From contig JARGSG010000236.1 of NCBI GenBank assembly GCA_030374805.1, forward strand, positions 163,766 to 227,765: a stretch of 64,000 nucleotides of DNA, in the 5' to 3' direction. Source of the stretch: Gracilaria gracilis. Its lineage: Eukaryota > Rhodophyta > Florideophyceae > Gracilariales > Gracilariaceae. A program made the translations under genes and the position numbers. Positions within the stretch are counted from its first letter, which is position 1. Each line of letters starts with the position of its first letter. The notes beneath the pieces are model-generated. The model was not told where the DNA came from and did not search any database. It saw only the letters and a program-made list of their open reading frames with translations. Positions 45,637 through 55,810 of the stretch are shown piece by piece.

Positions 45637-47242
45637 GTTCTTTATTTTGTTCAAGAATAAGTAACCAACCTATAGTTTAGTACCTTCATAGAACCCGGGC
45701 AAGCACATAGTGTACCTTCGTAATTTTAGCATGACCTGCATGCAAAAGTAGTCCATTGAGTAGTAGAAAACACAATTGTGACCATGCGATTCAACAGGAA
45801 CTTCACAGTCACAAGCATGAACCAACCCTTTTATACCTACGGGGGAGCACAACAGGTGTATTTCTTGACATGTTTCAGAGAACCAGACTGAACAATGCAT
45901 CCACACACTTGTTCCGGTGACAGATCAATGGGGTTCTGAGTAGTCAGTGGCTCAGGGCCCACACTGACATAAATTGACATCTGATCTGAAACTCTGATGG
46001 ACTTAGAAAGCACGACTAGCGACGTGTAAGCTAGAAAACATCACACATTAACACCCATTATCATGAAAATGATGATGAGTCCAAGGTTGTGGATGCAAAG
46101 AGAGTAGCTGCATGATAACTATAAAGCCAGACCAGAATTGGGGAGATCCTCGATTCTTCAGCTACACGTACTACTAAGCCTTATACGGTGCCGATTTCCA
46201 ATTCTTGGGATTTGATGTAGTTCTCGAAACGACAGGAGGGTCGTCTAACAACGGAAAATACGGGCATGGAAGTTATGCGTTGTATGATGCAACGCATAAC
46301 TTTCATTGTTCTCGCTACAATGTTTGATCGTGTAATATGTACAAAACACGTTATCAACAGATTATTATATCTAGGCGATTATGCTTGCCTTTACCTCTTG
46401 GGCGCAGAGGTTTAGAGGTTGCTGATGTTGCTAAGCGATGGCTTGAACAGATGTTGGCTTTTCTAGCGAGGGAACACTTCTTCCATCAGAAGCGTTCCGC
46501 ATCAAGTTGTAGGCAAACTTGTGGGCTTTTAGAGAGTAGAGAGAGATACATATACGGATCAAAATGAATACTGAAGAAAGCTTCTCGCATTGAACTGGAT
46601 CTTTGTATACCTACCACCTGAAGAAATAGTTGCCCATAAAGTATACTCCACATGAGTATAAACGATATAAACGCACCTGATTGAAGGACAGTTCCACAGC
46701 TTCAGCAAAATGCTACTAGGGCCAAATCATGAAAGCACGTACCAACTAGTTAATTCTCATCCACCACTTGGTACCAGCCAAAAAAACTGCTTCTACAGAA
46801 AGCTCGTCTATATCCGATTTTCAAGTGCAGAACGACTGAGCCCATAGTCAAGATATCATGTGATCGCGATGTTCTCACGAGCATCTCTCTCTCGCTCTCT
46901 CAATCAAGGGCATGTTACGTCACAGATATTTACAGAGCATGATCTGTGGCCTTGCATTCAGACACTGGTTGAGGAGCTGTCAAACTTGGAGAACGGATTA
47001 TTCGCGATATAATCCATGAAGCTCTTCACTGCCATCCCCGCGCACGCCATCTTCTTTTCCTATCATTGGTCTGGTGGGTCAGCCATTACCTTCTGATATG
47101 TGAAGCAGTGTTTTGTATCAGACATGAGTACAAATCGTATTTATCCTTGCCCTTCATCCATTGCGACCTGCATGTCGTCGATTCTTCACAACCCCTGATC
47201 AAATCACACAAAGTGTTGATCTCTAAAGTTCATTCTCCCAAC
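45637..47242. other. Intergenic region upstream of the ABM/SRPBCC gene
   Basis: No gene supported. It contains a perfect 12-bp inverted repeat (46271-46301) and pyrimidine-rich microsatellite-like sequence near 46885-46905. It probably includes the promoter of the downstream gene, but I see no clear TATA box. Confidence 0.55.
46271..46301. repeat. Hairpin with 12-bp perfect stem
   Basis: AGTTATGCGTTG and CAACGCATAACT separated by 7 bases. It could be a terminator-like or protein-binding hairpin, or a miniature element. Confidence 0.6.
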
Positions 47243-48934
47243 ATGAGTAGCACATCATTACCTATCATCCTGTTTGCCTTGTGTTGCTCATTTGTCTACG
47301 CACAGGACTCGGCAGAAGATCAATGCAAAGCACCAGGATCGCAAGTCACTGGGTTTTCAGTGTTCACGTGCCGTCCAGAAGATGCCAATGCCTTTGCCCA
47401 AGACTTCAACTCTCTCATTGGAAACTCCCGTGCCGAACCTGGAAACCTTCTTTACAACATGTACACAAATCCGGGTGAACCTGGCGTTATTGGTTTCATT
47501 GAGGCGTACAAAGACTTTCAAGCCCTTGAAACGCATCTTGCCCAGGAATACGTAACCAGCATATTTTCTCATCAATACTATAATGAACTCAGACTGAAGC
47601 CGGCAGATTTGTACGGGCCTTGGGTTGAATACATTCCGGAAGAAGATCGCTGCTCTGCAAGCGATGAAAGGCAACCCATTGAAATGGTTTTCTACTGGGT
47701 TATGAATTGTACTAGACAGACAGTATGGGATGTGATCACTGATTGGGAAGATGCGTCGTGGGGAATGGGACATCCGGAGACGACTATGGTTCCGCTTGAT
47801 GAGGATGGGCAGGTTATGTCTGACGAAGAAGCCGCAAATGTACCGAGACCCTTGGATGTTCAAGAAGGACTGGGACCCGTTGCCCAGCGTCGTACCTGGG
47901 CAGGTGGGAGCTACGTTGACGTACGGATGCTTTCGAAGAACGATTCTAACTTCACTACCGTCCAACAAACTCTTTCCGTCACTTCGTTTGGGGGGGTTAC
48001 GTTCGATGACTACTATGTGACAATGAGTCTGGATGCTGAGGGACTGGACCCTGACTTACAATCACGCATGCGCTATCACATTAAGGCTACGGTAAAGATC
48101 GGTACTAATGAGGAGGCTAGACAAGGTATGAAAAACGAATTTTATGGACCTCGGATTGAATACTACCAGGTATACTTCAATTGCACCAAGGGGATTAACA
48201 TGAAGCGGGCTGAAAGAACGATTACAAAGCTTTATGATGCTCTTCGAGCCCCAGCAGAAGAAAGACCTGAACTGTTGGATGGTCTGTTTGCGGGCGGGTT
48301 CAACGTGGATGGCTATATCGAAGATACTCTTGGAAAGGATGTTGATCCAGCAGCAGTTGCAGACATCAAACAACCCATTGAACTGTTCGCAACACCGGAT
48401 CTTCGAGTCGTTGCTGTGGAGGATATCGTGATTACATCGCTGGCGGGAATCAGTGTGAAGAGTCGTATTGTGATCTATTCCATCGACGAGTGGGGTCGCA
48501 TTTTCGTGACGAGAATCTTCGATGAGCGTTGTGACGACAGAAAATGCAAAAAGTTGGTTGAAGCCACCGAAAAGTACTACAAAAAGTTGGAGAAGAAGAG
48601 CTTGAACAAATTCGAGCGGCTGTTCGACGACGATGCAAAAGTGTATTGTCCTGTATCATTCTCTCCTTCCATCTCTGTTGAAGATCTATACAACAAAATG
48701 AAGGAGTACAACGTCGAGTACACGCATCTTGAGCAAAGAAGTTTTGTGAATATGGATTACAAGCAGACTGCACAACTGCTGGAGGCCACGTATACGCTGG
48801 CGGACGGCATGAAGAAAGAAGCGACTCCCGTTGAGATACTTTCGTTCGACAAGCATGAGAAAATAACCATGTTTGAGTCGTTTTATGAGCCGTTGAACTT
48901 GGACTACGCGGCACTGGAGGAGGAGAAGGAATAG
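47243..48934 (+). CDS. Secreted multidomain protein: ABM, SRPBCC and SnoaL-like domains
   Basis: 563 residues from ATG 47243 (context AACATGAG). The frame is open further upstream, but this Met starts a clear signal peptide (SLPIILFALCCSFVYA, cleavage near residue 20). Domains in order: antibiotic-biosynthesis-monooxygenase-like (about 34-125; FSVFTCRPED, EAYKDFQALETHL); SRPBCC/polyketide-cyclase-like (about 140-330; VWDVITDWEDASWGMG); and one or two SnoaL/NTF2-like domains (about 335-560; YYKKLEKKSLNKFERLFDDDAKVYCP, ITMFESFYEP). Several N-x-T sites fit secretion. ABM, SRPBCC and SnoaL folds each occur in polyketide and quinone tailoring, so a role in secondary metabolism or lipid/quinone modification is possible but not shown. 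Intact, and followed 840 bp later by the convergent sulfotransferase gene. Confidence 0.85.
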   Translation: MSSTSLPIILFALCCSFVYAQDSAEDQCKAPGSQVTGFSVFTCRPEDANAFAQDFNSLIGNSRAEPGNLLYNMYTNPGEPGVIGFIEAYKDFQALETHLAQEYVTSIFSHQYYNELRLKPADLYGPWVEYIPEEDRCSASDERQPIEMVFYWVMNCTRQTVWDVITDWEDASWGMGHPETTMVPLDEDGQVMSDEEAANVPRPLDVQEGLGPVAQRRTWAGGSYVDVRMLSKNDSNFTTVQQTLSVTSFGGVTFDDYYVTMSLDAEGLDPDLQSRMRYHIKATVKIGTNEEARQGMKNEFYGPRIEYYQVYFNCTKGINMKRAERTITKLYDALRAPAEERPELLDGLFAGGFNVDGYIEDTLGKDVDPAAVADIKQPIELFATPDLRVVAVEDIVITSLAGISVKSRIVIYSIDEWGRIFVTRIFDERCDDRKCKKLVEATEKYYKKLEKKSLNKFERLFDDDAKVYCPVSFSPSISVEDLYNKMKEYNVEYTHLEQRSFVNMDYKQTAQLLEATYTLADGMKKEATPVEILSFDKHEKITMFESFYEPLNLDYAALEEEKE

Positions 48935-49294
48935 GAACATCATACGTGCATCCAGCTTTTGGAGGTAGCATTGTGCTACTACACGTACATGTACTACAAG
49001 GGTAGTACTAGGCAGCATTTGAGCAAACAGATTTCAAAGTGGAGTTTTTCTTTGAGCCCAAATGACAGTAGTGTAGCGCATATGGTTTAAGAGAGGTGGA
49101 AGAAGGATAAAAAGAGTTACCCTTTTGTTTGAAAAAGTCTTGGACAAAAGTTGGTGCTGGCTAGCTAGCTAGACAAGTTGACCTGCAGAACGGTGCGGAT
49201 GTTGGCCCTTCTTGCTGAGAGAGAGTTTCTTTCTCCAGAAACGCTCTACACTTGGTTCTAATTAAGCTAGGTGTACCTATAAGAGAGAGGGGGA

Positions 49295-49339
<45 letters not shown>

Positions 49340-49772
49340 GTGTGAACAGTGTAGGCTGCAGCCCCCTTTAGAAGCTGCCAAGAACAAACAAACAAAAAAA
49401 CGTTTTGTACAAAAACGGTAGCCCTCTTACTCCCGTTCTTTATCGTGCTATCAAGCTACAGTACAATGAAAGATAGACGACGACCTGTCCGAGAAACAAA
49501 AAAATGATAAGAACGAATTCTAGCTAAGAGAGAAGGTGGTCGTCGCCGTGTGGACGAAGCCACTCTTGCCACACGAGATACATCACGGCACACGGAAACA
49601 ACAACAACAACAACAACAAAAATTGGATGAGAAAGCCATCACAACGAGTGGCTTAGGCAAAAGGGTAACGTTCGCCGCCGGCGACAGAAAACAGAGGCGG
49701 CAGTTACGTTGGCTTAAAGCTGGCCCAAAGGCGGGCGCGCACGCCACTCTGTGTGGGCGCAAGCACGTCGCG
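48935..49772. other. Intergenic region between convergent genes
   Basis: No gene. It holds a GA microsatellite (49281-49336) and a CAA repeat (about 49596-49620), and presumably both 3' ends. Confidence 0.6.
49281..49336. repeat. GA microsatellite
   Basis: Imperfect then pure (GA)n of about 56 bp. Confidence 0.9.
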
Positions 49773-50897
49773 CTATACCTGGTCAAACTGGTCCTCGGCC
49801 CATTGATCGGCATGCACTCGATGTTCACAAGCAAACACCTTGAGGTCTTCCTTGAAGCGCTGCACAACGTGCTCGTAAATGGCAAGGTCCACCTTCTCCA
49901 CGTCGCGGTACCGCTGGCGTTGCTCCGGCGTCATGGCCGCCCACACCTTCTTGGGCGTCCACGGGTAGCCGCCCACATTGAGTCGTTTCTTACTCTCCGC
50001 GAGCTTGGGCGTGCCGTACATCTTATCCAGCCCATGCACGTGCGCAAACACCTGGATCATCTTCTGCAGCATGCACTGTGACGCCTCGGGCTGCAGCTGC
50101 AAGCCGACGAAGGCGTACTTGTGCTGCAGCTTGTGCAGCACGGTGGCGATGGCCTGCTCCTGCTGGTGCTTGGCGATGACGTAGCGGTGGTTGACAAAGC
50201 CGGTGACGCCGTCGGAGATCATTCGCGACGCGTAATAGTTGGGGCCCGCATCGCGCGTAAGCGCGTCGTTCTCCGGCATGGAATCGCCCAACAGGAAGGA
50301 GATGACCTCATCCTTGCCGACGTCGTTCTCGTCGCGCTGCAGGTTGCGCACGAAGAAGTGGTAGAAGAAGCTAAGCTTTCTGGCGAGCGGATGGCGGAAG
50401 ATGGAAAAGTGTTTGACGTCACGAATGGGGCCAAAGTACATCTCGCAGCCCTCCTCCCAGTACTGGTGGCCCATGACCATGTCGATGGAAGCGAGTTTTT
50501 GCGGGGTGAAGCCCTCCACCTGGCCAAAGTCGCAGTGCCAGGTGTTTTCCAGGCGGTTACCCTCGTCCGGGTTGGTATAGTTTTGCTGGTAGCAGGTTTC
50601 GATGACGGTGAGCGGGCGGCCGCGATTGGTGAGCTGCACTCTGTTCTCGTAGCGGCGGATGAGCACCATGACCTCGACCTTGGTGGTGACGCCGCCGGTC
50701 TTGTGCATGTGAAAGTAGTTGAGAAGGGTGTTACGGGAGAAATTAAGGTGTTGGGCTACTTGGTACAGGTGCGAAAAGTCATACTGTTGGGACACGGGCC
50801 ACGATCTCCACATGCCGACGCAGCAGTCCGCGGGCGGGTTGTGGTGGTGGTCGGCTGCGGCAGCGGCAGCGACGGGCGGTGGCTCGTGGTGCGGCGG

Positions 50898-50956
<59 letters not shown>

Positions 50957-51398
50957 GCAGAGGTTGGCTATCGGCGTGAGGCTCAACGAGGTTATGATCG
51001 GGGTGCACATGGGTGAGATTAAGCACGGCGCGCGCAGTAGCAAGGCGTCGTGTAGGCAGTCCAAAGTGCTGCGGCGAAGAAGCGTCAAACATAGCGGCGA
51101 CATTACGTGAGAAGAGCACGCCAAACACAAAGAAGGCGAGCGCGACGGAGCACAGCAGCGCGGGGGTAGGCACGGAGCGCGCAAAGTGGCGCAGGATGGG
51201 CGAGCTCTTGTTGGGCGTAAAGTACGACGCGGGCGGCATGTTGGCGTGCGCGTGCGGCGAAGTGTAGCGCCCGACGTAGTTGGGCGCCGCGTACAAGTGC
51301 GACGGCAGCGGCGGCGGTGGCGGCGGCGGCGGCGCGGGACGCTTCTTCTGCGCGCGCGGCGGCTGCCGCGAGCGGCTGGACAGCGACGCGCGCGGCAT
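49773..51398 (-). CDS. Golgi carbohydrate sulfotransferase-like protein with polyQ
   Basis: 541 residues from the ATG at 51396-51398; an in-frame ATG at 51642-51644 would add 82 residues of low complexity. Type II membrane topology: a cytosolic Pro/Arg-rich tail with a polyPro run (about 23-32), one hydrophobic segment (about 79-96), a luminal stem with about 20 Gln, then the catalytic domain. The 5'-phosphosulfate loop is FHMHKTGG, and the 3'-phosphate motif is FRHPLARKLSFF. Such enzymes transfer sulfate from PAPS to sugars in the Golgi; the acceptor is unknown. Sulfated galactans would be the natural substrate class in a red alga. The start lies in the divergent region shared with ELP4. Confidence 0.85.
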
Positions 51399-51615
51399 GA
51401 CGGCGCGGCGGTGACGGTGACGGTGGCGGCGGGCGGCTGGCAGCTGGCGGCTGGCGGCGATGGCGCGGCGATGTGACGGCGAGTATCTCCAAAGTTTAGG
51501 GTGAACGGTACTTCGCGTGCGGCGAGGCGCGGCCCCCGACAGGAGCGGCACGTGGCATCCCGCCACGTTGCGGCGCACGCGCCGTTGCTGGCGCGCGCCG
51601 CCTAGCCGACACAGT

Positions 51616-51638
51616 GTGTGCCACACTGTGTGGCACAC
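51616..51638. promoter_or_regulatory. Palindrome in divergent sulfotransferase/ELP4 promoter
   Basis: GTGTGCCACAC and GTGTGGCACAC form 11-bp inverted arms around one base, 45 bp before the ELP4 start. Its position suggests a dimeric regulator site; this is inference. If the upstream ATG of the sulfotransferase is used it would lie inside that coding region. Confidence 0.5.
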
Positions 51639-51682
51639 ACCCATGAGCGCGCGCGGGGAGAGAGTGATCGTCAGCAGCAGCG

Positions 51683-52744
51683 ATGAGCTTCAGCCGGCGG
51701 CGGACGGCGCCATCTACGTCGGGCGCGGCGTGGAGCGCGACGGCGCGCGGAGTGCGCTGCGCGGCGGCGCACGGCGGGCGCGGCGTGGTGTCGGCGGGGC
51801 TGCGCGGCGTGGACGCGGCGCTGGGCGGCGGGCTAGCGCTGGGCGCGCTCACGGTGGTGGCACGCGACGATCCGTCCGCCTTCTGGCTGCCGTTTGCGGC
51901 GTACGTGGCGGCGCAGGCCGTGGTGTGCGCCCACCCGCTGTGCGTGCTCTCCATGGACGCGTCGGCGCCGCGCGTGCTGGCCGCTCTGCCGGCGCTGGCC
52001 GCCGCCCCCGCTGCTGCTGCTGGTGGTGGTGGTGGCGGCCGTGGTGGCGGCGGAGACCACTTGCGTATCGCTTGGCGTTACGCGGCGGGCAACGGCGGCG
52101 GCGGTGGCGGCGTGGCGCGCGAGCGCGTGCAGCGCGCCGCATTCGTAAACGACTTTGACCTACGCCACCGCGGCGCGCTGCCGCGCTCGGCGTTGGTACA
52201 CACGCAGTCGCGCCTCCGCAGTCCGCAGCACGTACTCCACGAGGCGCACCTCTTCCTCCAGCGCGCCCGCAGCAGCAGCAGCAGCAGCAGCAGCGGCGTG
52301 CCGACCATCGTGCTGACGGGGGTATCGCACGCGCACGCGACGGGCGACGGCGGCGGCGGCGCGTCGTCAGCGGCGCTGGCGCGCATGCTGGCGCGGCTGC
52401 GCGCGCTAGCGCGGCTGCACGGCGCGGTGGCGGTAGCGGTGGTGGCGCGCGACGTGCCGGCGCGCATACAGACGGTGGTAAGCGACGCGCGGCTGCGTCT
52501 GGACAGCTTTGGGGGGCGTGGCGGCGAAGCGGCCGGCGTGGGGCGCGAGTGGCTGGGCGTGCTCACGCTACGCAAGGCGTACCGCGAGGGGCGCGCAAGC
52601 GCGTACGGCGGCGTGGGCGACGCGTGGGTATTCAAGCGCACGCGCAGTCGCTACACGCTGGAGCGCGCCACGGCGGCGCCGCACGCCGCCGCCGACAACG
52701 ACGACGACGACGACGGCGGCGGCGACGGCTCGCTGCACTTTTAG
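51683..52744 (+). CDS. ELP4: Elongator complex protein 4 (PAXNEB family)
   Basis: 353 residues. ELP4 is a RecA-fold subunit of the Elp456 ring that supports Elongator in wobble-uridine modification of tRNA. Recognised by GLRGVDAALGGGLALGALTVV-type N-terminal region (about 39-58), the hallmark LRIAWRY (127-133) and the C-terminal WVFKRTRSRYTLER (near 312-325), which matches the family FKLRRKKFTIERL pattern. Like other ELP4 proteins it lacks a normal Walker A. Gly-, Ser- and Asp-rich low-complexity inserts reflect GC-rich trinucleotide expansions typical of this gene island. It is convergent with the next ORF, whose stop lies only 22 bp away. Confidence 0.82.
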   Translation: MSFSRRRTAPSTSGAAWSATARGVRCAAAHGGRGVVSAGLRGVDAALGGGLALGALTVVARDDPSAFWLPFAAYVAAQAVVCAHPLCVLSMDASAPRVLAALPALAAAPAAAAGGGGGGRGGGGDHLRIAWRYAAGNGGGGGGVARERVQRAAFVNDFDLRHRGALPRSALVHTQSRLRSPQHVLHEAHLFLQRARSSSSSSSSGVPTIVLTGVSHAHATGDGGGGASSAALARMLARLRALARLHGAVAVAVVARDVPARIQTVVSDARLRLDSFGGRGGEAAGVGREWLGVLTLRKAYREGRASAYGGVGDAWVFKRTRSRYTLERATAAPHAAADNDDDDDGGGDGSLHF

Positions 52745-52766
52745 CGGTAGATGGCTTTTACTGTGG

Positions 52767-53229
52767 CTACATGCCCATGGAGGGCGTGGCGGCCGGCAGC
52801 GCGTTGCCCAGCACGCCGATGAGCCAGATGAGGCCGGCCACGCCCATGAGCGCCAGGATGGGCACCCAGTCTGCGCGCGCGTTTGCGCCGCCGCCTTCGT
52901 CGTGCTCGTCGTGCTGCCACGCGCTGCTGCTGCGACTGCCCGCCGCGCGCTTGCCGGACGCCGAGAAGGCGTCGAACGGGTCCACATGCACGTGCACGTA
53001 GTCGTGCTCCGACGCGCTCCAGTCCACGCCCGGCGCCGCCGTGGCGCGGAACGCGTCCGAAAACGTGGACGACGATGACGGCGGCGACGACGACGACGAC
53101 GACGGCTGCGCGGATGCGCGTGCGCGCGCGCTGCGCGGCGGCGAGCTGCGCTCTCGCAGCGGCACTTGTTCTTCTGCGGGCTGCCAACACGCGACGACAA
53201 CAATAGTATTAGCATTAGTAGCGCGTTGC
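52767..53229 (-). CDS. Small hypothetical membrane protein (weak)
   Basis: 153 residues from the ATG at 53227-53229. It has a Ser/Ala/Arg-rich N-terminal half, an acidic middle (HDEHDEGG) and a C-terminal hydrophobic segment (WVPILALMGVAGLIWLIGVL) that could be a tail anchor. Its start overlaps the last codons of the GIY-YIG gene on the same strand by about 15 bp. Several frames are open here because the DNA is so GC-rich, so the call rests mainly on the clean membrane segment and the regular amino-acid pattern. Confidence 0.45.
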
Positions 53230-53946
53230 ATAGTAAAGAAACTGCTTGAGTAGCGACGAGGCCACAAACAGCAGCAGGATAGAAGCCAACAGTACCTTTC
53301 GCTGCGCCGGCGGCGGCGGTTCGACGGCAGGTTCCCAAAGCGCGCGGTCCACGGCGTTGCCAACGGGCACGCCACCCGTCTCTCGCACCCAGTACTCCAG
53401 CACGCCCTCCAGCACGTCGGGCGTGAGCAGATGCGGCGGCAGCGGCGGCGCGTACACCTGGAAGCTCACGCAGTGCTGCGGCACGCGCGTGTGGTGAAAC
53501 AATAGCTTGGCCGCCACGTTCTTGCTGTAGCCCATGTACACCACGTCGCCGTCGTGCGCGCGGATGGCGTACGCGCCGCGCCGCGAGAGCGCGTCGCGTC
53601 GCGACGAAAGCTGCGAGAAGCGCTGCGTGTGCAGCTCGCGTAGCGAGAAGCCCGTGCCGCTTGACAGCGCGGCGTCGTCGTCGGCGTCGCCGCCGCCGCC
53701 CGGCGCGGACAGGCGCGAGTCCGTCCACTGCTGCGGCTGCGGTTGCGGCGGCGGCGGCGGCGGCGGTTCGTCTGCGCGGCGCGACGCCGCGCAGCGCATC
53801 GGCGCGACGGCGCGGCGCGTATGCGTCGCGCGGCGGCGCGCGCATCGCGCGGCGAGCCGCTGCTGCTGCTGCTGCTGCGTGTGCAGGCGCTGCTGGTGCA
53901 GCGGCGCAAAGTGCGCCACGCGCGGCGCGAGCGCGAACGCCTCCAT
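53215..53946 (-). CDS. Plastid-type GIY-YIG-like domain protein with C-terminal membrane segment
   Basis: 243 residues from ATG 53944-53946. The N-terminal 60 residues are rich in Arg, Ala, His and Gln with almost no acidic residues, like a plastid transit peptide. The domain at about 123-198 (RGAYAIRAHDGDVVYMGYSK, ...RETGGVPVGN) matches the GIY-YIG-like module found at the N-terminus of chloroplast glutaredoxin S16 in plants, where GIY-YIG is degenerate. The glutaredoxin part is absent. A hydrophobic helix at 218-235 probably anchors the protein. Intact. The function of the stand-alone module is unknown; redox or nucleic-acid roles are only inferred. Confidence 0.75.
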   Translation of the reverse strand: MEAFALAPRVAHFAPLHQQRLHTQQQQQQRLAARCARRRATHTRRAVAPMRCAASRRADEPPPPPPPQPQPQQWTDSRLSAPGGGGDADDDAALSSGTGFSLRELHTQRFSQLSSRRDALSRRGAYAIRAHDGDVVYMGYSKNVAAKLLFHHTRVPQHCVSFQVYAPPLPPHLLTPDVLEGVLEYWVRETGGVPVGNAVDRALWEPAVEPPPPAQRKVLLASILLLFVASSLLKQFLYYATRY

Positions 53947-54248
53947 CTCCGAGCGCGGGGCGTGCGGTGGCGGCGCGCGTCGACGGCGTGCCACTGTGGT
54001 AACAAAAGGCGCTGCGCCCCCGTGCAGCTCGCGAACAAAACTCTCCCAAGTCGCCGCCTGCCGCTCTGTCTGTGTGTTGAGACTCTGGACTCCAAGTCGG
54101 CGCGCCAGTTCACTCGGCGCTCACCCACCGCGCTGACAGACGGCTTACAGTGTTCCATACGCGTGTGCACGTGCTGCAACGCTATTGGTGCGCGCCCAGC
54201 CTCGCTACAGCTCGCGGCTCGCGCCCATATCGCTCATCGGTGATCGGT

Positions 54249-54313
54249 GGCCGGGAACACCAAGGCCGGGAACACGACGGCCGGGAACACGGCGGGAACA
54301 CGGCGGGAACACG
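54249..54313. repeat. Short tandem repeat GGCCGGGAACAC / GGCGGGAACAC
   Basis: Five copies of an 11-14-bp unit in the 530-bp divergent spacer between the GIY-YIG and second sulfotransferase genes. The rest of the spacer (53947-54475) holds nothing else I can support. Confidence 0.75.
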
Positions 54314-54475
54314 GCGGCGCACAGCGCAGAGCGCGCCGCCGTCTTCCCGCCCGCGCGTGTCGGACGCTTCGCTCTTCACGCGCGCGCGTCGCTCTTTAAA
54401 GCGCGCCGCCGCCGTCGCCATGAAGCGCGCGCGCGTGCGCCAAGCGGTCGCCATCGCCGCCGCCGATCGTCGCCA

Positions 54476-54660
54476 ATGGCGCCGCGCCGCCCGCTGCCGC
54501 CCGCGCTGCGCGCGTTGCTGCTGCTGCTGCCGCCCGCGCTGCTGTGCTACGTGCTACTGCCGCTGTCGCTGCCGCTGTCGCTGTCGCTGCCGCTGTCGCT
54601 GTCGCTGTCGCGCGCGCGTCTGCCCGAGCTGGCCGTCGTCGACGCCGCGCCGCCCCCGCT

Positions 54661-54701
<41 letters not shown>

Positions 54702-55585
54702 GGCTGCTGGCGTCCATCCGGCGCGCGTGTCGGCTGTGCTCCGTGGCGCCGCGCGCGCAGCAGCCGGACGTGCGACGGCTGCGCTCGTTCGGGCCGGCGT
54801 ACTCGTCCATCGTGGTGTCGCACGCGCTGCGCGTCGTGTACGTGCCGGTGTTCAAGGCGGCGTCCACGGCCACCATGTGGACCATTGCGTATCTGGAGCG
54901 CAACGCGCACGTGCTCAACGCGTCGCGCCACGCGCTCGACGTCGCGCTGCACGATATGGCGCACCCGGCGTGGAGGCGCCACGCGCTGCTGCGTTGGTCC
55001 GACCGTCGTATCCACAACGTGCTCTCTAGCGACGCTTACCTCAAGTTCGGCTTTGTGAGAAACCCCTTCCATCGCCTCGTCTCCGCGTACGTCGATAAGG
55101 TGCTGCGCCCGTCTGTCGCTTCGCACGAGTATCAGGCGCAGATGTATAGCCTGTTTGGCGATGACCGCTCGTTGCGTGCGGCTGCCAACCGTACAAAGCC
55201 TTCGTTTGAGCGCTTTGTCACTACTGTCGCCGCCGTGCTCGCGCAGCCGCCGTCGCCAGCGTTTGAAGATAATCACAGTCGCAGAGACCTGCACTGGCGC
55301 CCGCAGATCGAATTGTTGCACCCGGATATCATCCCGTTCGACTTTATTGGCAGCTTTGACAACCTGCAGCAAGACACGCAGCACCTTCTCAACTGGATGT
55401 ATCAACATACCCATCGCCGCGTCCCGCAACACATGCTGCACAAACGTCATGCTACCGACCCTGCGCAAAAGGCGAGCCTGTATCATATCATTCGCCACAA
55501 TCTTCAACTCTGTCAACTCATTGTTCGCACCTATAAACAGGACTTTGAAGCCTTCAACTTCTCTACGCACCCGCCGTCTTTGTAA
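54476..55585 (+). CDS. Carbohydrate sulfotransferase (Sulfotransfer_2 family)
   Basis: 369 residues from ATG 54476, chosen because a signal-anchor (LRALLLLLPPALLCYVLL, about 11-28) follows at once; the longer open frame upstream is low complexity. A Leu/Ser/Pro-rich stem with a polyPro run leads to the catalytic domain. The 5'-phosphosulfate-binding site is YVPVFKAAST (122-131), and the 3'-phosphate site is FGFVRNPFHRLVSAY (191-205). The family (chondroitin/dermatan sulfotransferase type) uses PAPS in the Golgi lumen. Only weakly like the gene at 49773, so the two are not a simple tandem duplicate. Intact and intronless. Confidence 0.88.
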
Positions 55586-55810
55586 TTCTATCTGCTTTCT
55601 ACCCTTGGTACCGTTGTACCAACGGTACACCCCTTGCAAAACACAAAAACCTCCCATTTGTAAACACAAGCAGTATCGCATCCTCTCCTGCATTCCTCAC
55701 ACCGTGCTGGCCTCAAACCACTTGCTGCCATTTCACCACCAACACTTGTGCTCGCGTCGCTACCAAACTCAACCAGATGAACCAGATGTTGACAGTTGAT
55801 AATTCACAAT

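Noticed and set aside
45670-45906. 78-codon minus-strand frame after E1
   Set aside because: Cys-rich but with no signal peptide, family or supporting context.
50121-51110. Plus-strand frame of 329 codons with a Leu run
   Set aside because: It is the antisense shadow of the sulfotransferase gene; the Leu run mirrors the CAG/polyQ tract.
52568-54049. Minus-strand frame of 493 codons, Arg/Ala-rich
   Set aside because: Low-complexity shadow of ELP4 and the GIY-YIG gene in very GC-rich DNA; no recognisable motif.
54554-55693. Minus-strand frame of 379 codons
   Set aside because: Antisense of the second sulfotransferase, with an artificial Arg/Gln repeat.
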